From positions 62,001 to 126,000 of the forward strand of contig JAUHXA010000002.1 in assembly GCA_030427245.1 (NCBI GenBank): 64,000 nucleotides of DNA, in the 5' to 3' direction. The notes below the pieces were generated by a model, which searched no databases, was not told where the DNA came from, and saw nothing but the letters and a program-made list of their open reading frames with translations. The translations under genes and the position numbers were made by a program. Shown here piece by piece: positions 25,841 to 34,215 of this stretch (its first letter is position 1; the number at the start of each line of letters is the position of its first letter). The DNA is from Bacteroidia bacterium. GTDB lineage: Bacteria; Bacteroidota; Bacteroidia; Chitinophagales; UBA2359.

Positions 25841-26902
25841 TCAAAACCCCATCACCCGTTCTATCAACCAAAAAGCGGCAACTGTTCCAATCACATACGG
25901 CGCAATTTTCCAAGTCCATTTAGGAAGGCTAAAGCTAAAATTGAAGTTCACTTTTCTCCAAAAAGCAAGGACAGCAATGCAAACTGCAATAAACAGCAAT
26001 TGCCCAATTTCTACACCTACATTGAAGGTCAGCAAAGCCAATGGAATGTTTTGTTGTGGAAAACCTATCTCAGACAAAGCTCCTGCAAAACCAAATCCAT
26101 GCAACAATCCAAAAACGAAAGCTACCAACCACGGATATTGCACCGTCAAGCTGTCTCCTTTGCCCTGTCGAAAAAACACATATTCCCTCGCCAAAAAGAC
26201 AATGCTCAATGCAATCACTGCTTCAACGGGTGCTTGTGGAATATGCACTAAATTCATGGAAGCCAATGCCAAAGTAATGCTGTGGGCAATTGTAAAAGCT
26301 GTTACGGTCTTAATCAAAGCGGCAAAACTTTGCACCAAAAGCAGCAAGCACAATACAAACAACAAATGATCTATACCCCACAAAATATGCTCAATTCCCA
26401 ATATCAAATACAACTTCGCCACTTCCCAAACACTCGGCTCTATTGGTATGATTTCCTGAGGGTGGTCGGGCTGCAAAAGCAGCGTATAGGAGGTATTGTT
26501 GGCTAAATTGATTTGGACGAGTACATCTACCAAAGTCAGTTCCAAACCTTCAATCCCTATTTTTTGCCCATTCAGTGACTGCTTGTAAGTGCCTGTGTAG
26601 TAGCGAATATAGGCATCTGATAGAAAGTTGTCGCTTGTTTGTGTAAGCGTAAATCCTTCGGGAAATTTTGGAGTAATTTTGGGAGCTTTGTTGCCAACCA
26701 ATGGGATTTTCCAAGTGATTTGGTATTCGGTTAGTGTATCTTCATTTTGGTTGATTTCAAGGTAGGCAGGACGAATTTCGTGAGCCATTGAAGGGAGGGA
26801 AAACAGAGAAAACCATAAAAGAATGATGCATCTACATTTACTAAGCTTTTGAAGTTTAGTAAACGTAAAAATTATTCTACTTTTTTTGTAGTTAGTAACC
26901 AT
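25841..26902 (-). CDS. HupE/UreJ-2 family membrane protein
   Basis: The protein has an N-terminal signal peptide ending FSLPSMAHEIRP, a beta-rich periplasmic domain (about 40-165) and a C-terminal six-helix domain. The HupE/UreJ signatures are GIEHILWGIDHLLFVL, AHSITLALA, FGLLHGFGFAGAL and FNVGVEIGQL, with conserved His residues likely to bind metal. Family members are proposed nickel or cobalt transporters, but this long form with the periplasmic domain has no proven role. It follows a parvulin-type PPIase gene, a pairing that recurs in many bacteria. Only 44 bases separate them, so they are probably one operon. Confidence 0.88.
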   Translation of the reverse strand: MVTNYKKSRIIFTFTKLQKLSKCRCIILLWFSLFSLPSMAHEIRPAYLEINQNEDTLTEYQITWKIPLVGNKAPKITPKFPEGFTLTQTSDNFLSDAYIRYYTGTYKQSLNGQKIGIEGLELTLVDVLVQINLANNTSYTLLLQPDHPQEIIPIEPSVWEVAKLYLILGIEHILWGIDHLLFVLCLLLLVQSFAALIKTVTAFTIAHSITLALASMNLVHIPQAPVEAVIALSIVFLAREYVFFRQGKGDSLTVQYPWLVAFVFGLLHGFGFAGALSEIGFPQQNIPLALLTFNVGVEIGQLLFIAVCIAVLAFWRKVNFNFSFSLPKWTWKIAPYVIGTVAAFWLIERVMGF

Positions 26903-26946
26903 TATCCTTCTCTTTTTAATTTTCTATCAGCGAATATCTGCACCAT

Positions 26947-27780
26947 CTACAAATCTGTGATAACTTTGTATTGCTTCCTCAAATTGTCAAACAGTTCGCT
27001 ACTGTATTTCATCTGTTGATTCGCCTTCCAATCCTGCAAAACCTTGGTTTTTATATCTTCAAAAGGCAACAAATCCGTAGCCTCTATTTTTTCAATATAG
27101 ACCAAATGCACTCCATATCCCGACCGAATCGGTTTGGTCCACCCCTCTCCCACTACTTCAAACAAAACACCTACAAACTCCTGTCCGAACAATTGCCGAA
27201 CATGGTCAATGTCTCTTGCAGCATAATACGTCTGGAGGTGAAAAGAGTCTCCGATTCTGCTTTTATCTATCGAATCAAAATCTTGGTTTTCAATTTTTTT
27301 CAAACTATTTTCGGCATCTTTTTGAGGTGTAGAACGGGTGTCGGGATTGAAGTAGAATTGGTAAAAACTGATGGTTTTTGGGCTTTGGTACAATTGCGGA
27401 TTTTCATTGTAGAATTGCAGCAATAGTTCGTCTGAGGCTCGCTGCGGTGTGGTTAAGTCTTTTACCAAAAACTCATATTTTTGTTTAAGTCGGCGGCGAA
27501 TGATTTCGTCATTGTGGTCCAAATTCATCCGCAAAGCTTCTCGGTAAAAAATCTCGGCCTTGACCTCTCCTTCAATCAAGCCTTGAAGAGTGAGGCTATC
27601 AGGAGGATAGCCCCAATTTTGTTGGTAAGATTTAGACAATCTGTCTATATCGCTTTCATCTATTAGAATCTCATAATCACTGGCTTGTTCTTCATTTTGG
27701 TTCAAAAAACCATACAAAACAAATAGCAAGCCGCCTAAGAACAGGAAATGAATCAGTGGGTCTTTGAGGAGTTTGGTCAT
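26947..27780 (-). CDS. Membrane-anchored parvulin-type peptidyl-prolyl isomerase
   Basis: One N-terminal helix (LIHFLFLGGLLFVLYGFL) anchors a periplasmic protein of about 278 residues. A SurA/PpiC-like N-domain (GLIEGEVKAEIFYREALRMN) precedes a parvulin domain of diverged type (ISFYQFYFNPD, then KPIRSGYGVHLVYIEKIEA). The last phrase is the conserved parvulin end strand. It would assist folding of exported proteins. The ATG giving MTKLLKDPL is preferred; a start 12 codons earlier overlaps the CAP gene and adds polar residues ahead of the helix. It lies between the CAP-domain and HupE genes. Confidence 0.85.
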   Translation of the reverse strand: MTKLLKDPLIHFLFLGGLLFVLYGFLNQNEEQASDYEILIDESDIDRLSKSYQQNWGYPPDSLTLQGLIEGEVKAEIFYREALRMNLDHNDEIIRRRLKQKYEFLVKDLTTPQRASDELLLQFYNENPQLYQSPKTISFYQFYFNPDTRSTPQKDAENSLKKIENQDFDSIDKSRIGDSFHLQTYYAARDIDHVRQLFGQEFVGVLFEVVGEGWTKPIRSGYGVHLVYIEKIEATDLLPFEDIKTKVLQDWKANQQMKYSSELFDNLRKQYKVITDL

Positions 27781-27790
27781 GATATTTGTT

Positions 27791-28426
27791 TTATTCGCTT
27801 GGTGGCACAGCACCAAATACCTGAGTCACATAAATTCCCTTTTCCTTGCTATTATACACAGCAGCCGTACCGACTCTGAAAAAATCTTTGTGAATCAAAT
27901 TGTCATAATGCCCCGGTGAATTTTTCCAATTTATGGCAATATCCTTTGCAGCTTCATTGTAGGTAGGAGCTTCAATATCAATGATTTTCCCGTTTTGTTT
28001 GACGATGGTGAAGCCCAAAAATTGCAGATTTTCGCCGACCATTCGATGCGTACAGCCAAAAACCCTGCTGCGATCCATAACGGTTTTTTGGTCTTTATTT
28101 CGCTGTTGATGAGAAAGCTTGCCGTTTTTCGAAACATAATTGTTTTGCAGCTCTGCAGCCTTGCGTAAACATTTGTCTTTTTCCAAAGCAGTACGCTTTT
28201 TTTTAGACCTCAATTCGTTGATTTGTTCGTGTACCAAATCCTCCAATAAAGAAACATCAAAACGGTCTATATCAATGGTTTCTTCTGCTTTATTTCGGTC
28301 AATGGGTCTGTTCACTTCTGTTTCGTTTTCGTCAATAACAATTGGAGGGGATTGGTTTTGGGTATTCAAAAAGCAGGCATTCATCAACACCACAATCCAA
28401 ATAGTCAACATGATTTTAAAAGTCAT
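27791..28426 (-). CDS. CAP-domain (SCP/PR1-like) lipoprotein
   Basis: This 211-residue exported protein has a signal peptide ending LMNACFLN, a likely lipoprotein site. A charged linker precedes a CAP domain (PF00188) from about residue 60. Typical CAP phrases are VHEQINELRSKK, LRKAAELQNNYVSKNGKLSH, MVGENLQF, IAINWKNSPGHYDNLI and GIYVTQVFG. Bacterial CAP proteins have few proven functions. It precedes the PPIase gene by 10 bases, suggesting one envelope-related operon. Confidence 0.88.
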   Translation of the reverse strand: MTFKIMLTIWIVVLMNACFLNTQNQSPPIVIDENETEVNRPIDRNKAEETIDIDRFDVSLLEDLVHEQINELRSKKKRTALEKDKCLRKAAELQNNYVSKNGKLSHQQRNKDQKTVMDRSRVFGCTHRMVGENLQFLGFTIVKQNGKIIDIEAPTYNEAAKDIAINWKNSPGHYDNLIHKDFFRVGTAAVYNSKEKGIYVTQVFGAVPPSE

Positions 28427-28439
28427 AGGTTAAGTCAAA

Positions 28440-29702
28440 TCAAAATTTAAAAAATCGTTTTTTAATTGCCTTCACATCTATCAAGACAAGGATGGTCAGC
28501 AACAAGAATGGCAGGGCATTCGTCCTATAACGCACAATTGCGCCCAAATTATCTACAATTAGCCCGACAAAAATGTAAAAAGAAACACTAAAAAACAATG
28601 CAAAGTAAAAAATGGCTAATTCTTCGTGTCTCGGAAATGTATTTCTGAACACGACTGCTATCAGTATCAATGCTAAAAAACTCCATGTTTCGAGCATTGA
28701 CAATGCCCGTCTAAGTGAATTGACATCGCCCAAATGTGGTCGAAAGAGTGTGTTATACAGAGCGTTAGGGGAATGTTGTAATAAACTCAATGCGCTTGGT
28801 TCTAGTAGGGCAATATCAATGTCCGCATCTCCTTGACTGTGTTCGGCAAAATAATGGCGGGTATCTGCAATTTTCGCAAAAATATTGAAGGGTGAATAGA
28901 GACTGATTAGTTGGGCTGCTATCAAAGCCATAAAATATACACCTAAATATTTGATCAGTATTTGTTTAGGCTGCCGATAGGTCCAATAACAGGCAATCAT
29001 TGCAGGAATCAAAAGCCCAATGACATAAGGACGCAGCATGACCAAAAACAAGGCATTGAAGAGTATAATGAGACTCCTTTTTATATTAAAGCCATTTTGG
29101 AGTATTTGATGGAAATGATAGACAATCAATCCCATACAAAAGTAGGTAAGTCCGTCTTTGTGGATTCCCGATGTCCAAAATACAATGGAAGGTGTGCAAA
29201 ATAAGAAAAAGGCAATCAGTTTGGATTTAGAATTGAAGTAAGCCGAAAAAGTTCGATAGAGTCCAATGATTCCTACATAGGATAGAAAAGCCCAAAAGAG
29301 TACATGGACGCTGTAATAATTTCCTGCAATCAAGTGAATGAGTGCATCTACCCTCAAAACACTGTAATAACGCCAATCTGTCCAACCAACGATATCTTCA
29401 ACATAGCTCGCCAAATAAGGAGGTATAGGCCGATTGATGCCTCCAAATACCAATTCTACAAAATAGGCGGGATGGTCAAAAAAACTCTCATAAACCGTAT
29501 GACTGTCCTTCAAAAATGACCATGTATCACCACCATTGTAGTAGTAAAGATGCAAATAACCATACAAACAACCTGCGGCAACTTTCAGCCAAAAAACTGA
29601 TAATAAAACTTTTGTAGGAAGTTCGCTTTTTTTGAAGAAAGGTAATTTACCGACAATAATGCTTAATAAGCTTCCATAAATGATGAAAAGAAATAACTGC
29701 AA
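28440..29702 (-). CDS. Polytopic membrane protein of unknown function (polymerase/glycosyltransferase-like topology)
   Basis: This 420-residue protein has about ten hydrophobic helices and no soluble domain. The periplasmic loop HLYYYNGGDTWSFLKDSH and the downstream TSGIHKDGLTYFCMGLI are the most striking phrases. The pattern resembles O-antigen polymerase or GT39-like membrane enzymes seen in Bacteroidota, but no motif proves it. A TTG start is used here because the frame closes two codons upstream and no ATG lies near the N-terminus. It lies 13 bases upstream of the CAP-domain gene and may lead that transcript. Confidence 0.6.
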   Translation of the reverse strand: MQLFLFIIYGSLLSIIVGKLPFFKKSELPTKVLLSVFWLKVAAGCLYGYLHLYYYNGGDTWSFLKDSHTVYESFFDHPAYFVELVFGGINRPIPPYLASYVEDIVGWTDWRYYSVLRVDALIHLIAGNYYSVHVLFWAFLSYVGIIGLYRTFSAYFNSKSKLIAFFLFCTPSIVFWTSGIHKDGLTYFCMGLIVYHFHQILQNGFNIKRSLIILFNALFLVMLRPYVIGLLIPAMIACYWTYRQPKQILIKYLGVYFMALIAAQLISLYSPFNIFAKIADTRHYFAEHSQGDADIDIALLEPSALSLLQHSPNALYNTLFRPHLGDVNSLRRALSMLETWSFLALILIAVVFRNTFPRHEELAIFYFALFFSVSFYIFVGLIVDNLGAIVRYRTNALPFLLLTILVLIDVKAIKKRFFKF

Positions 29703-29788
29703 ATGTTAATTTTTGTCAAAGATAAAAATAACCGAGCGCATTTAGATTTATTTTATCCATGCTTCAATCTGCAATGAAAATTAATTTT

Positions 29789-29796
29789 TACCTTTG
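29789..29796 (+). promoter_or_regulatory. Bacteroidota-type -7 element of the lpxD promoter
   Basis: TACCTTTG fits the TAnnTTTG consensus and is followed four bases later by the ATG at 29801. Transcription would start at or just before that codon, giving a nearly leaderless lpxD message. The -33 element is weak (TCTG at 17 bases upstream). The site decides the start codon, because an earlier in-frame ATG would lie upstream of the promoter. Confidence 0.5.
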
Positions 29797-29800
29797 CACT

Positions 29801-30856
29801 ATGCAATTTACAGCACAACAATTAAGTGTTTTACTGAATGGAACAGTAATTGGCGACCCAAATACTAAGGTTCACGATGTCGCTAAAATTGAAGAAGCAA
29901 AAGAAGGGCAATTGAGTTTTATTGCAAATCCTAAGTATACCTCGTATATCTATACCACAGATGCTTCTATCTTGATTGTCAATGATGACTTCTTGATAGA
30001 AAAAGAGGTCAAACCTACCCTTATCAAAGTACCGAATGCCTACTCCGCTTTCACGACTTTGCTCGAAAAATATCAATCTCTCGTGCAACGAAAAGTGGGT
30101 ATTGAAGCACCTTCTTATATAGAAGAGTCGGCTACAATTGGTGAAAAACCCTATATTGGTGCATTTGCTTACATTGGCAAAAATGCCCATATTGGCAAAA
30201 ACGTTCAATTGCATCCCCATGTCTACATTGGTGACAATGTGAAGATTGGAGACAATACGACCTTATATACTGGTGTAAAAGTTTACCACGATTGCGAGAT
30301 TGGAAACGATTGTATCGTTCATGCCAATGCAGTGATTGGAGGTGATGGTTTTGGCTTTGCGCCACAATCGGATGGCAGTTACCAAAAAATTCCCCAATTG
30401 GGAAAGGTCATCGTGAAAGATAAGGTAGAAATTGGAGCCAATACGACGATTGACCGAGCTACAATGGGCGTAACGCTTATTGAAGAAGGAGTGAAACTGG
30501 ACAATCTGGTACAGATCGCCCACAATGTGGTGATAGGTGAACATACCGTTATTGCTTCGCAATCGGGTGTGTCGGGCAGTACCAAGATTGGAAAACACTG
30601 CATATTGGCGGGACAAGTGGGAATCATCGGACACTTAGAAATTGCGGATTACACCATCATCGGTGCACAAAGTGGTGTGAGCAATTCGGTAAAAGAACCC
30701 AACACGACAGTATTGGGTTCTCCTATTATGGATCTCAGACATGCTCGAAGGGTCTATGTTACTTATAGGAATTTGCCTCAATTGGCAAAGAAAGTTAATG
30801 ACTTAGAAAAAAGAATCAAAGAATTATCAGCTAACTCTGACAAAAGCCATCAATAA
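29801..30856 (+). CDS. lpxD: UDP-3-O-(3-hydroxyacyl)glucosamine N-acyltransferase
   Basis: LpxD adds the second acyl chain to the lipid A precursor. An N-terminal uridine-binding domain ([20 protein letters not shown] to about residue 100) precedes a left-handed beta helix of many hexapeptide repeats ([20 protein letters not shown]). The catalytic-region phrase [11 protein letters not shown] and the [19 protein letters not shown] block are typical. A C-terminal helix closes the 351 residues. The ATG at MQFTAQ is chosen on family N-termini and promoter position. Its stop codon is immediately followed by the lpxC-fabZ start. Confidence 0.95.
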   Translation: MQFTAQQLSVLLNGTVIGDPNTKVHDVAKIEEAKEGQLSFIANPKYTSYIYTTDASILIVNDDFLIEKEVKPTLIKVPNAYSAFTTLLEKYQSLVQRKVGIEAPSYIEESATIGEKPYIGAFAYIGKNAHIGKNVQLHPHVYIGDNVKIGDNTTLYTGVKVYHDCEIGNDCIVHANAVIGGDGFGFAPQSDGSYQKIPQLGKVIVKDKVEIGANTTIDRATMGVTLIEEGVKLDNLVQIAHNVVIGEHTVIASQSGVSGSTKIGKHCILAGQVGIIGHLEIADYTIIGAQSGVSNSVKEPNTTVLGSPIMDLRHARRVYVTYRNLPQLAKKVNDLEKRIKELSANSDKSHQ

Positions 30857-32251
30857 ATGACAACTTTTCAACATACTATCCAAAAAGAAGTAAGTATCAA
30901 CGGTGTAGGTTTACACACAGGAGAAGAGGTAAAAATGGTTTTCAAACCTGCTCCTGCTGATTATGGAATCCGATTTAAGCGAGTAGATTTAGAAAATCAA
31001 CCCATTATCAAAGCAGATGCCGACTTTGTCACCGATGTTCAAAGGGGTACGACCTTAGAACGCAATAAGGTGAAAATAAGTACAGTAGAACATGCTTTGG
31101 CTGCATTGGTCGGATTGGAGATTGACAATGTGATGATTGAATTGGACAGCCAGGAAGTGCCCATCATGGATGGCAGTTCTCAGCCTTTCGTGGAAGCACT
31201 TTTGGATGCTATTCCCGAAAAACAAGATGCCAAAAAACAGTTCTTTAAGATCACCGAAAACATCTATTATCACGACAAGGAGAAAGATGCAGAAATGATG
31301 ATCTTACCAGCAGATGATTACCAAGTGACGGTAATGATTGACTTCAATTCGCCTGTATTGGGCAAGCAACATGCAACTTTGCAGCAGTTGAAGGACTTTA
31401 AGGATGAGATATCATCGGCTCGTACTTTCTGTTTTTTACACGAATTGGAATTGCTCTTGCAAAATAATCTAATCAAAGGAGGTGACCTGAGTAATGCAAT
31501 TGTCGTTGTAGATAGAGAGGTAAGTGATGAAGAACTCAACCGTTTGGCGACTTTGTTTAATAAACCTTCGGTTCGGGTCAGACGGGAAGGATATTTGAGT
31601 AATGTAGAATTGCGGCATAAAAACGAGCCTGCTCGTCACAAACTGCTGGATGTAGTGGGCGATTTGGCCTTGATTGGCACACCTATTCAGGGTCGAGTGA
31701 TTGCCACAAAACCAGGTCATGCAACTAATATCGCTTTTGCTCAAAAAATCAAAAAACACATCAAAGAGAACAAACATTTGATTGGCGCACCTGTTTATGA
31801 TCCTAGTATTCCGCCTCTTTACAATATTGAGCAAATAAAAGGTTTATTGCCACATCGTTCTCCTTTTTTGTTGATAGACAAAATAATTGACCTAAATAAG
31901 ACAACCGTAGTGGGGGTAAAAAGTGTTACTTACAATGAACCCTTTTTTAGAGGACATTTTCCTCATCAAGCAGTAATGCCGGGAGTATTAATTTTGGAGG
32001 CGATGGCTCAAACGGGCGGCATTCTGGTATTGAACCAAGTACCTGATCCTGAAAACTATATCACTTATTTTCTGAAAATTTCGGAAGCGAGATTTAGAAA
32101 TATGGTTGTACCTGGAGATACATTGATTTTTAAAATGGAATTGTTGGCACCTATTCGTAGAGGATTGTGCGAAATGAAGGCAACGGCTTATGTTGGCAAA
32201 AAAATTGCAGCAGAAGCACTTATGACTGCGCAGGTACGAAAACACAAGTAA
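30857..32251 (+). CDS. lpxC-fabZ: Bifunctional LpxC deacetylase - FabZ dehydratase
   Basis: The fused enzyme has an LpxC part (about 1-310) that removes acetate from UDP-acyl-GlcNAc, the committed step of lipid A synthesis, and a FabZ part (about 315-464) that dehydrates 3-hydroxyacyl-ACP. LpxC zinc ligands are visible as H79 (TVEHALAALVG) and the pair H261/D265 (RHKLLDVVGDLALIG). FabZ shows LPHRSPFLLIDKI, the catalytic H367 in RGHFPHQAVMPG, and E381 in LILEAMAQTGG. The fusion is a known Bacteroidota feature and couples competition for the same 3-hydroxyacyl-ACP pool. It lies between lpxD and lpxA in one operon. Confidence 0.97.
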   Translation: MTTFQHTIQKEVSINGVGLHTGEEVKMVFKPAPADYGIRFKRVDLENQPIIKADADFVTDVQRGTTLERNKVKISTVEHALAALVGLEIDNVMIELDSQEVPIMDGSSQPFVEALLDAIPEKQDAKKQFFKITENIYYHDKEKDAEMMILPADDYQVTVMIDFNSPVLGKQHATLQQLKDFKDEISSARTFCFLHELELLLQNNLIKGGDLSNAIVVVDREVSDEELNRLATLFNKPSVRVRREGYLSNVELRHKNEPARHKLLDVVGDLALIGTPIQGRVIATKPGHATNIAFAQKIKKHIKENKHLIGAPVYDPSIPPLYNIEQIKGLLPHRSPFLLIDKIIDLNKTTVVGVKSVTYNEPFFRGHFPHQAVMPGVLILEAMAQTGGILVLNQVPDPENYITYFLKISEARFRNMVVPGDTLIFKMELLAPIRRGLCEMKATAYVGKKIAAEALMTAQVRKHK

Positions 32252-32297
32252 AACAATCACATTGAGTTATTATTATTACTATCAATAATTTTTTATA

Positions 32298-33170
32298 ATG
32301 GCGAATATTTCGGATAAATCGGAAGTACATCCCAATGCTATAATTGGAAAAAATGTAACAATAGGTCCTTTTTGTTACATTGAAGAAGGCGTTGAAATAG
32401 GAGAAGGAACAGTTATCGAACCTCATGTAATTATTTATGAAGGCACGACTATTGGTAAGCATTGCCGCATTTTTCCAGGAGCAGTCATTGGAGCGATTCC
32501 ACAAGACTTGAAATACAAAGGAGAAAAAACAACCGTTGAAATCGGAGATTATACTGCCATTAGAGAATATGTCACCATCAACAAAGGAACTGCTTATTCA
32601 GGAAAAACTGTTGTTGGAAGTCACTGCTTGCTAATGGCTTATGTACATATAGCACATGACTGTATTTTGGGTAATCACGTCATTTTGGCCAATGATGTAA
32701 ACTTAGCAGGACATGTAGAGATTGAAGATTGGGCGATTTTGGAAGGAACGGTAGCCGTTCAGCAATTTATCCGTATTGGTCGTCATAGCTTTATTGCAGG
32801 AGGCTCCTTGGTTCGTAAGAATGTGCCTCCCTATGTGAAGGCAGCTCGAGAACCGCTTTCTTATGCGGGTATCAATTCTGTGGGTTTGAACCGACGTGGA
32901 TTTGAAGACAAAAAGATTCGAATTATTCAAGACATCTATCGAGAGATTTTTATTCGCCGCCAAAATATGGCTACTGCGCTCGAAATAATTGAAACAGAAC
33001 AGCCAAACTGTGAAGAGAAAGAGTTTATTCTCTCATTCATCCGCAATTCGCCAAAGGGAATTATGAAAAGCTTCAATTCATTGATAAACCCCTCAACTTC
33101 AACAAATGGGACTTATCCAAATGGCAATGGTTCTACGCATGGCAAGGTGATTGTAGGTAGTGATGCATGA
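32298..33170 (+). CDS. lpxA: Acyl-ACP--UDP-N-acetylglucosamine O-acyltransferase
   Basis: LpxA catalyses the first acylation of UDP-GlcNAc in lipid A synthesis. The hexapeptide-repeat beta helix is clear (HPNAIIGKNVTIGPFCYIEE), with the catalytic His region MAYVHIAHDCILGNHVILAN and the LEGTVAVQQFIRIGRHSFIAGG loop. The C-terminal helical domain is followed by an unusual 25-residue tail rich in N, G, S and T (NPSTSTNGTYPNGNGSTHGK), making 290 residues against about 255-265 usually. It follows lpxC-fabZ after 46 AT-rich bases. Confidence 0.95.
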   Translation: MANISDKSEVHPNAIIGKNVTIGPFCYIEEGVEIGEGTVIEPHVIIYEGTTIGKHCRIFPGAVIGAIPQDLKYKGEKTTVEIGDYTAIREYVTINKGTAYSGKTVVGSHCLLMAYVHIAHDCILGNHVILANDVNLAGHVEIEDWAILEGTVAVQQFIRIGRHSFIAGGSLVRKNVPPYVKAAREPLSYAGINSVGLNRRGFEDKKIRIIQDIYREIFIRRQNMATALEIIETEQPNCEEKEFILSFIRNSPKGIMKSFNSLINPSTSTNGTYPNGNGSTHGKVIVGSDA

Positions 33171-33279
33171 TTACTTTTCAGTTGATGTGTAAAGACCTGT
33201 GTATTGTCATTGAATCACAAATAATCAAACTTCGTCTATCCTCTATTCGGCTGATAACCTATGATTTTTGAAGTTTGCC

Positions 33280-33987
33280 TTAGCTTGTCCATTGTCCATG
33301 CGCTATCCCCACCAGCCACCACTTACCGTGATGTGCTTCAAAAAACAAACGCAAGCTTCCCCAATCCAGTCCTCCAAAGTCTGGATTCGTGCCTTCTAAG
33401 TAGTATTCTACCATCAGGGCATTGGGATAGGCTTTTTGCCAATTGTCTATCATATTTCCTGTACCTTCCGTATCGTTGTACTTTATTTTGGTGCTTGTTT
33501 TGTAGTCTTTGTTGTAAATATACTTTTCGTAATACGACGGAAAATCCAAAGAAATAGGCCCACCTTCTCCATCCTGAATTCCCCAGTTCACCACACTTGA
33601 ATCTGCCCAAGCATGCATAATTTGGGTGGCGGAATACACTTGGTCTTTCTTTAGATCAATGTAGGAGTAGGGAGAAAAACGCACTCCTTGAACAGGATGA
33701 ACGTATTGCTTGCCGAGGGTCGCAAAAGCTTTTTGGCTTATAAGTTGGACAATATCTTTTGATTTCACTTCAATAATCGCTTTCACAGCATCAGAGGGCA
33801 GTTTTGAAGAAAGCATGGTAAGCGTGTCAATACTTTGGGCTTCTACTTCTTCCATTTTTGCTTTGCTTATTTCTTCTTCTTCTTTGGGCTGATGTTTTTG
33901 AGAAGTTTTATTGGGCTTATTGGGTTTGTTGCAGGCTACTAAATAAAACAGTGCGAGGAGGCACAAACCTAGAATTTTTTTCTGCAT
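33280..33987 (-). CDS. Lipoprotein of unknown function
   Basis: This 235-residue exported protein has a signal peptide with a lipobox (LFYLVACNKPN), a Lys/Pro/Glu-rich linker (KPNKPNKTSQKHQPKEEEE) and a globular domain from about residue 60. The phrase HPVQGVRFSPYSYIDLKKDQ recurs in Bacteroidota lipoproteins near cell-envelope genes, but no function is known. The C-terminus (FFEAHHGKWWLVGIAHGQWTS) is aromatic-rich. It is convergent with lpxA, and no terminator was recognised in the 109-base gap. Confidence 0.75.
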   Translation of the reverse strand: MQKKILGLCLLALFYLVACNKPNKPNKTSQKHQPKEEEEISKAKMEEVEAQSIDTLTMLSSKLPSDAVKAIIEVKSKDIVQLISQKAFATLGKQYVHPVQGVRFSPYSYIDLKKDQVYSATQIMHAWADSSVVNWGIQDGEGGPISLDFPSYYEKYIYNKDYKTSTKIKYNDTEGTGNMIDNWQKAYPNALMVEYYLEGTNPDFGGLDWGSLRLFFEAHHGKWWLVGIAHGQWTS

Positions 33988-34074
33988 ATTTAATGATGGG
34001 TTTAGGTATAAAATGATTACAGTTTTGACGATTCATCCCAAGAAAGGAATCGAAAGGCGCTTGAATCTCAATCC

Positions 34075-34105
34075 TTTGAATTGAGAACGAAAATGGTTAT
34101 ATTTG
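34075..34105 (+). promoter_or_regulatory. Bacteroidota-type promoter of the TPR gene pair
   Basis: TTTG (34075-34078) and TATATTTG (34098-34105) are separated by 19 bases, an excellent match to the Bacteroidota primary sigma factor consensus (-33 TTTG, -7 TAnnTTTG). It would start transcription near 34112 and leave a leader of about 100 bases before the 931-residue TPR gene. Confidence 0.65.
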
Positions 34106-34215
34106 TTAAACGAGGTCTTCTCCTGTCTCAAAGATTTTCGTTTTCAAACCCTTCTAGCTGCAAAACATCTAAGAGATAAAGAATCAATCATTAAACCTAA
34201 ACAAAATCATTCGAT

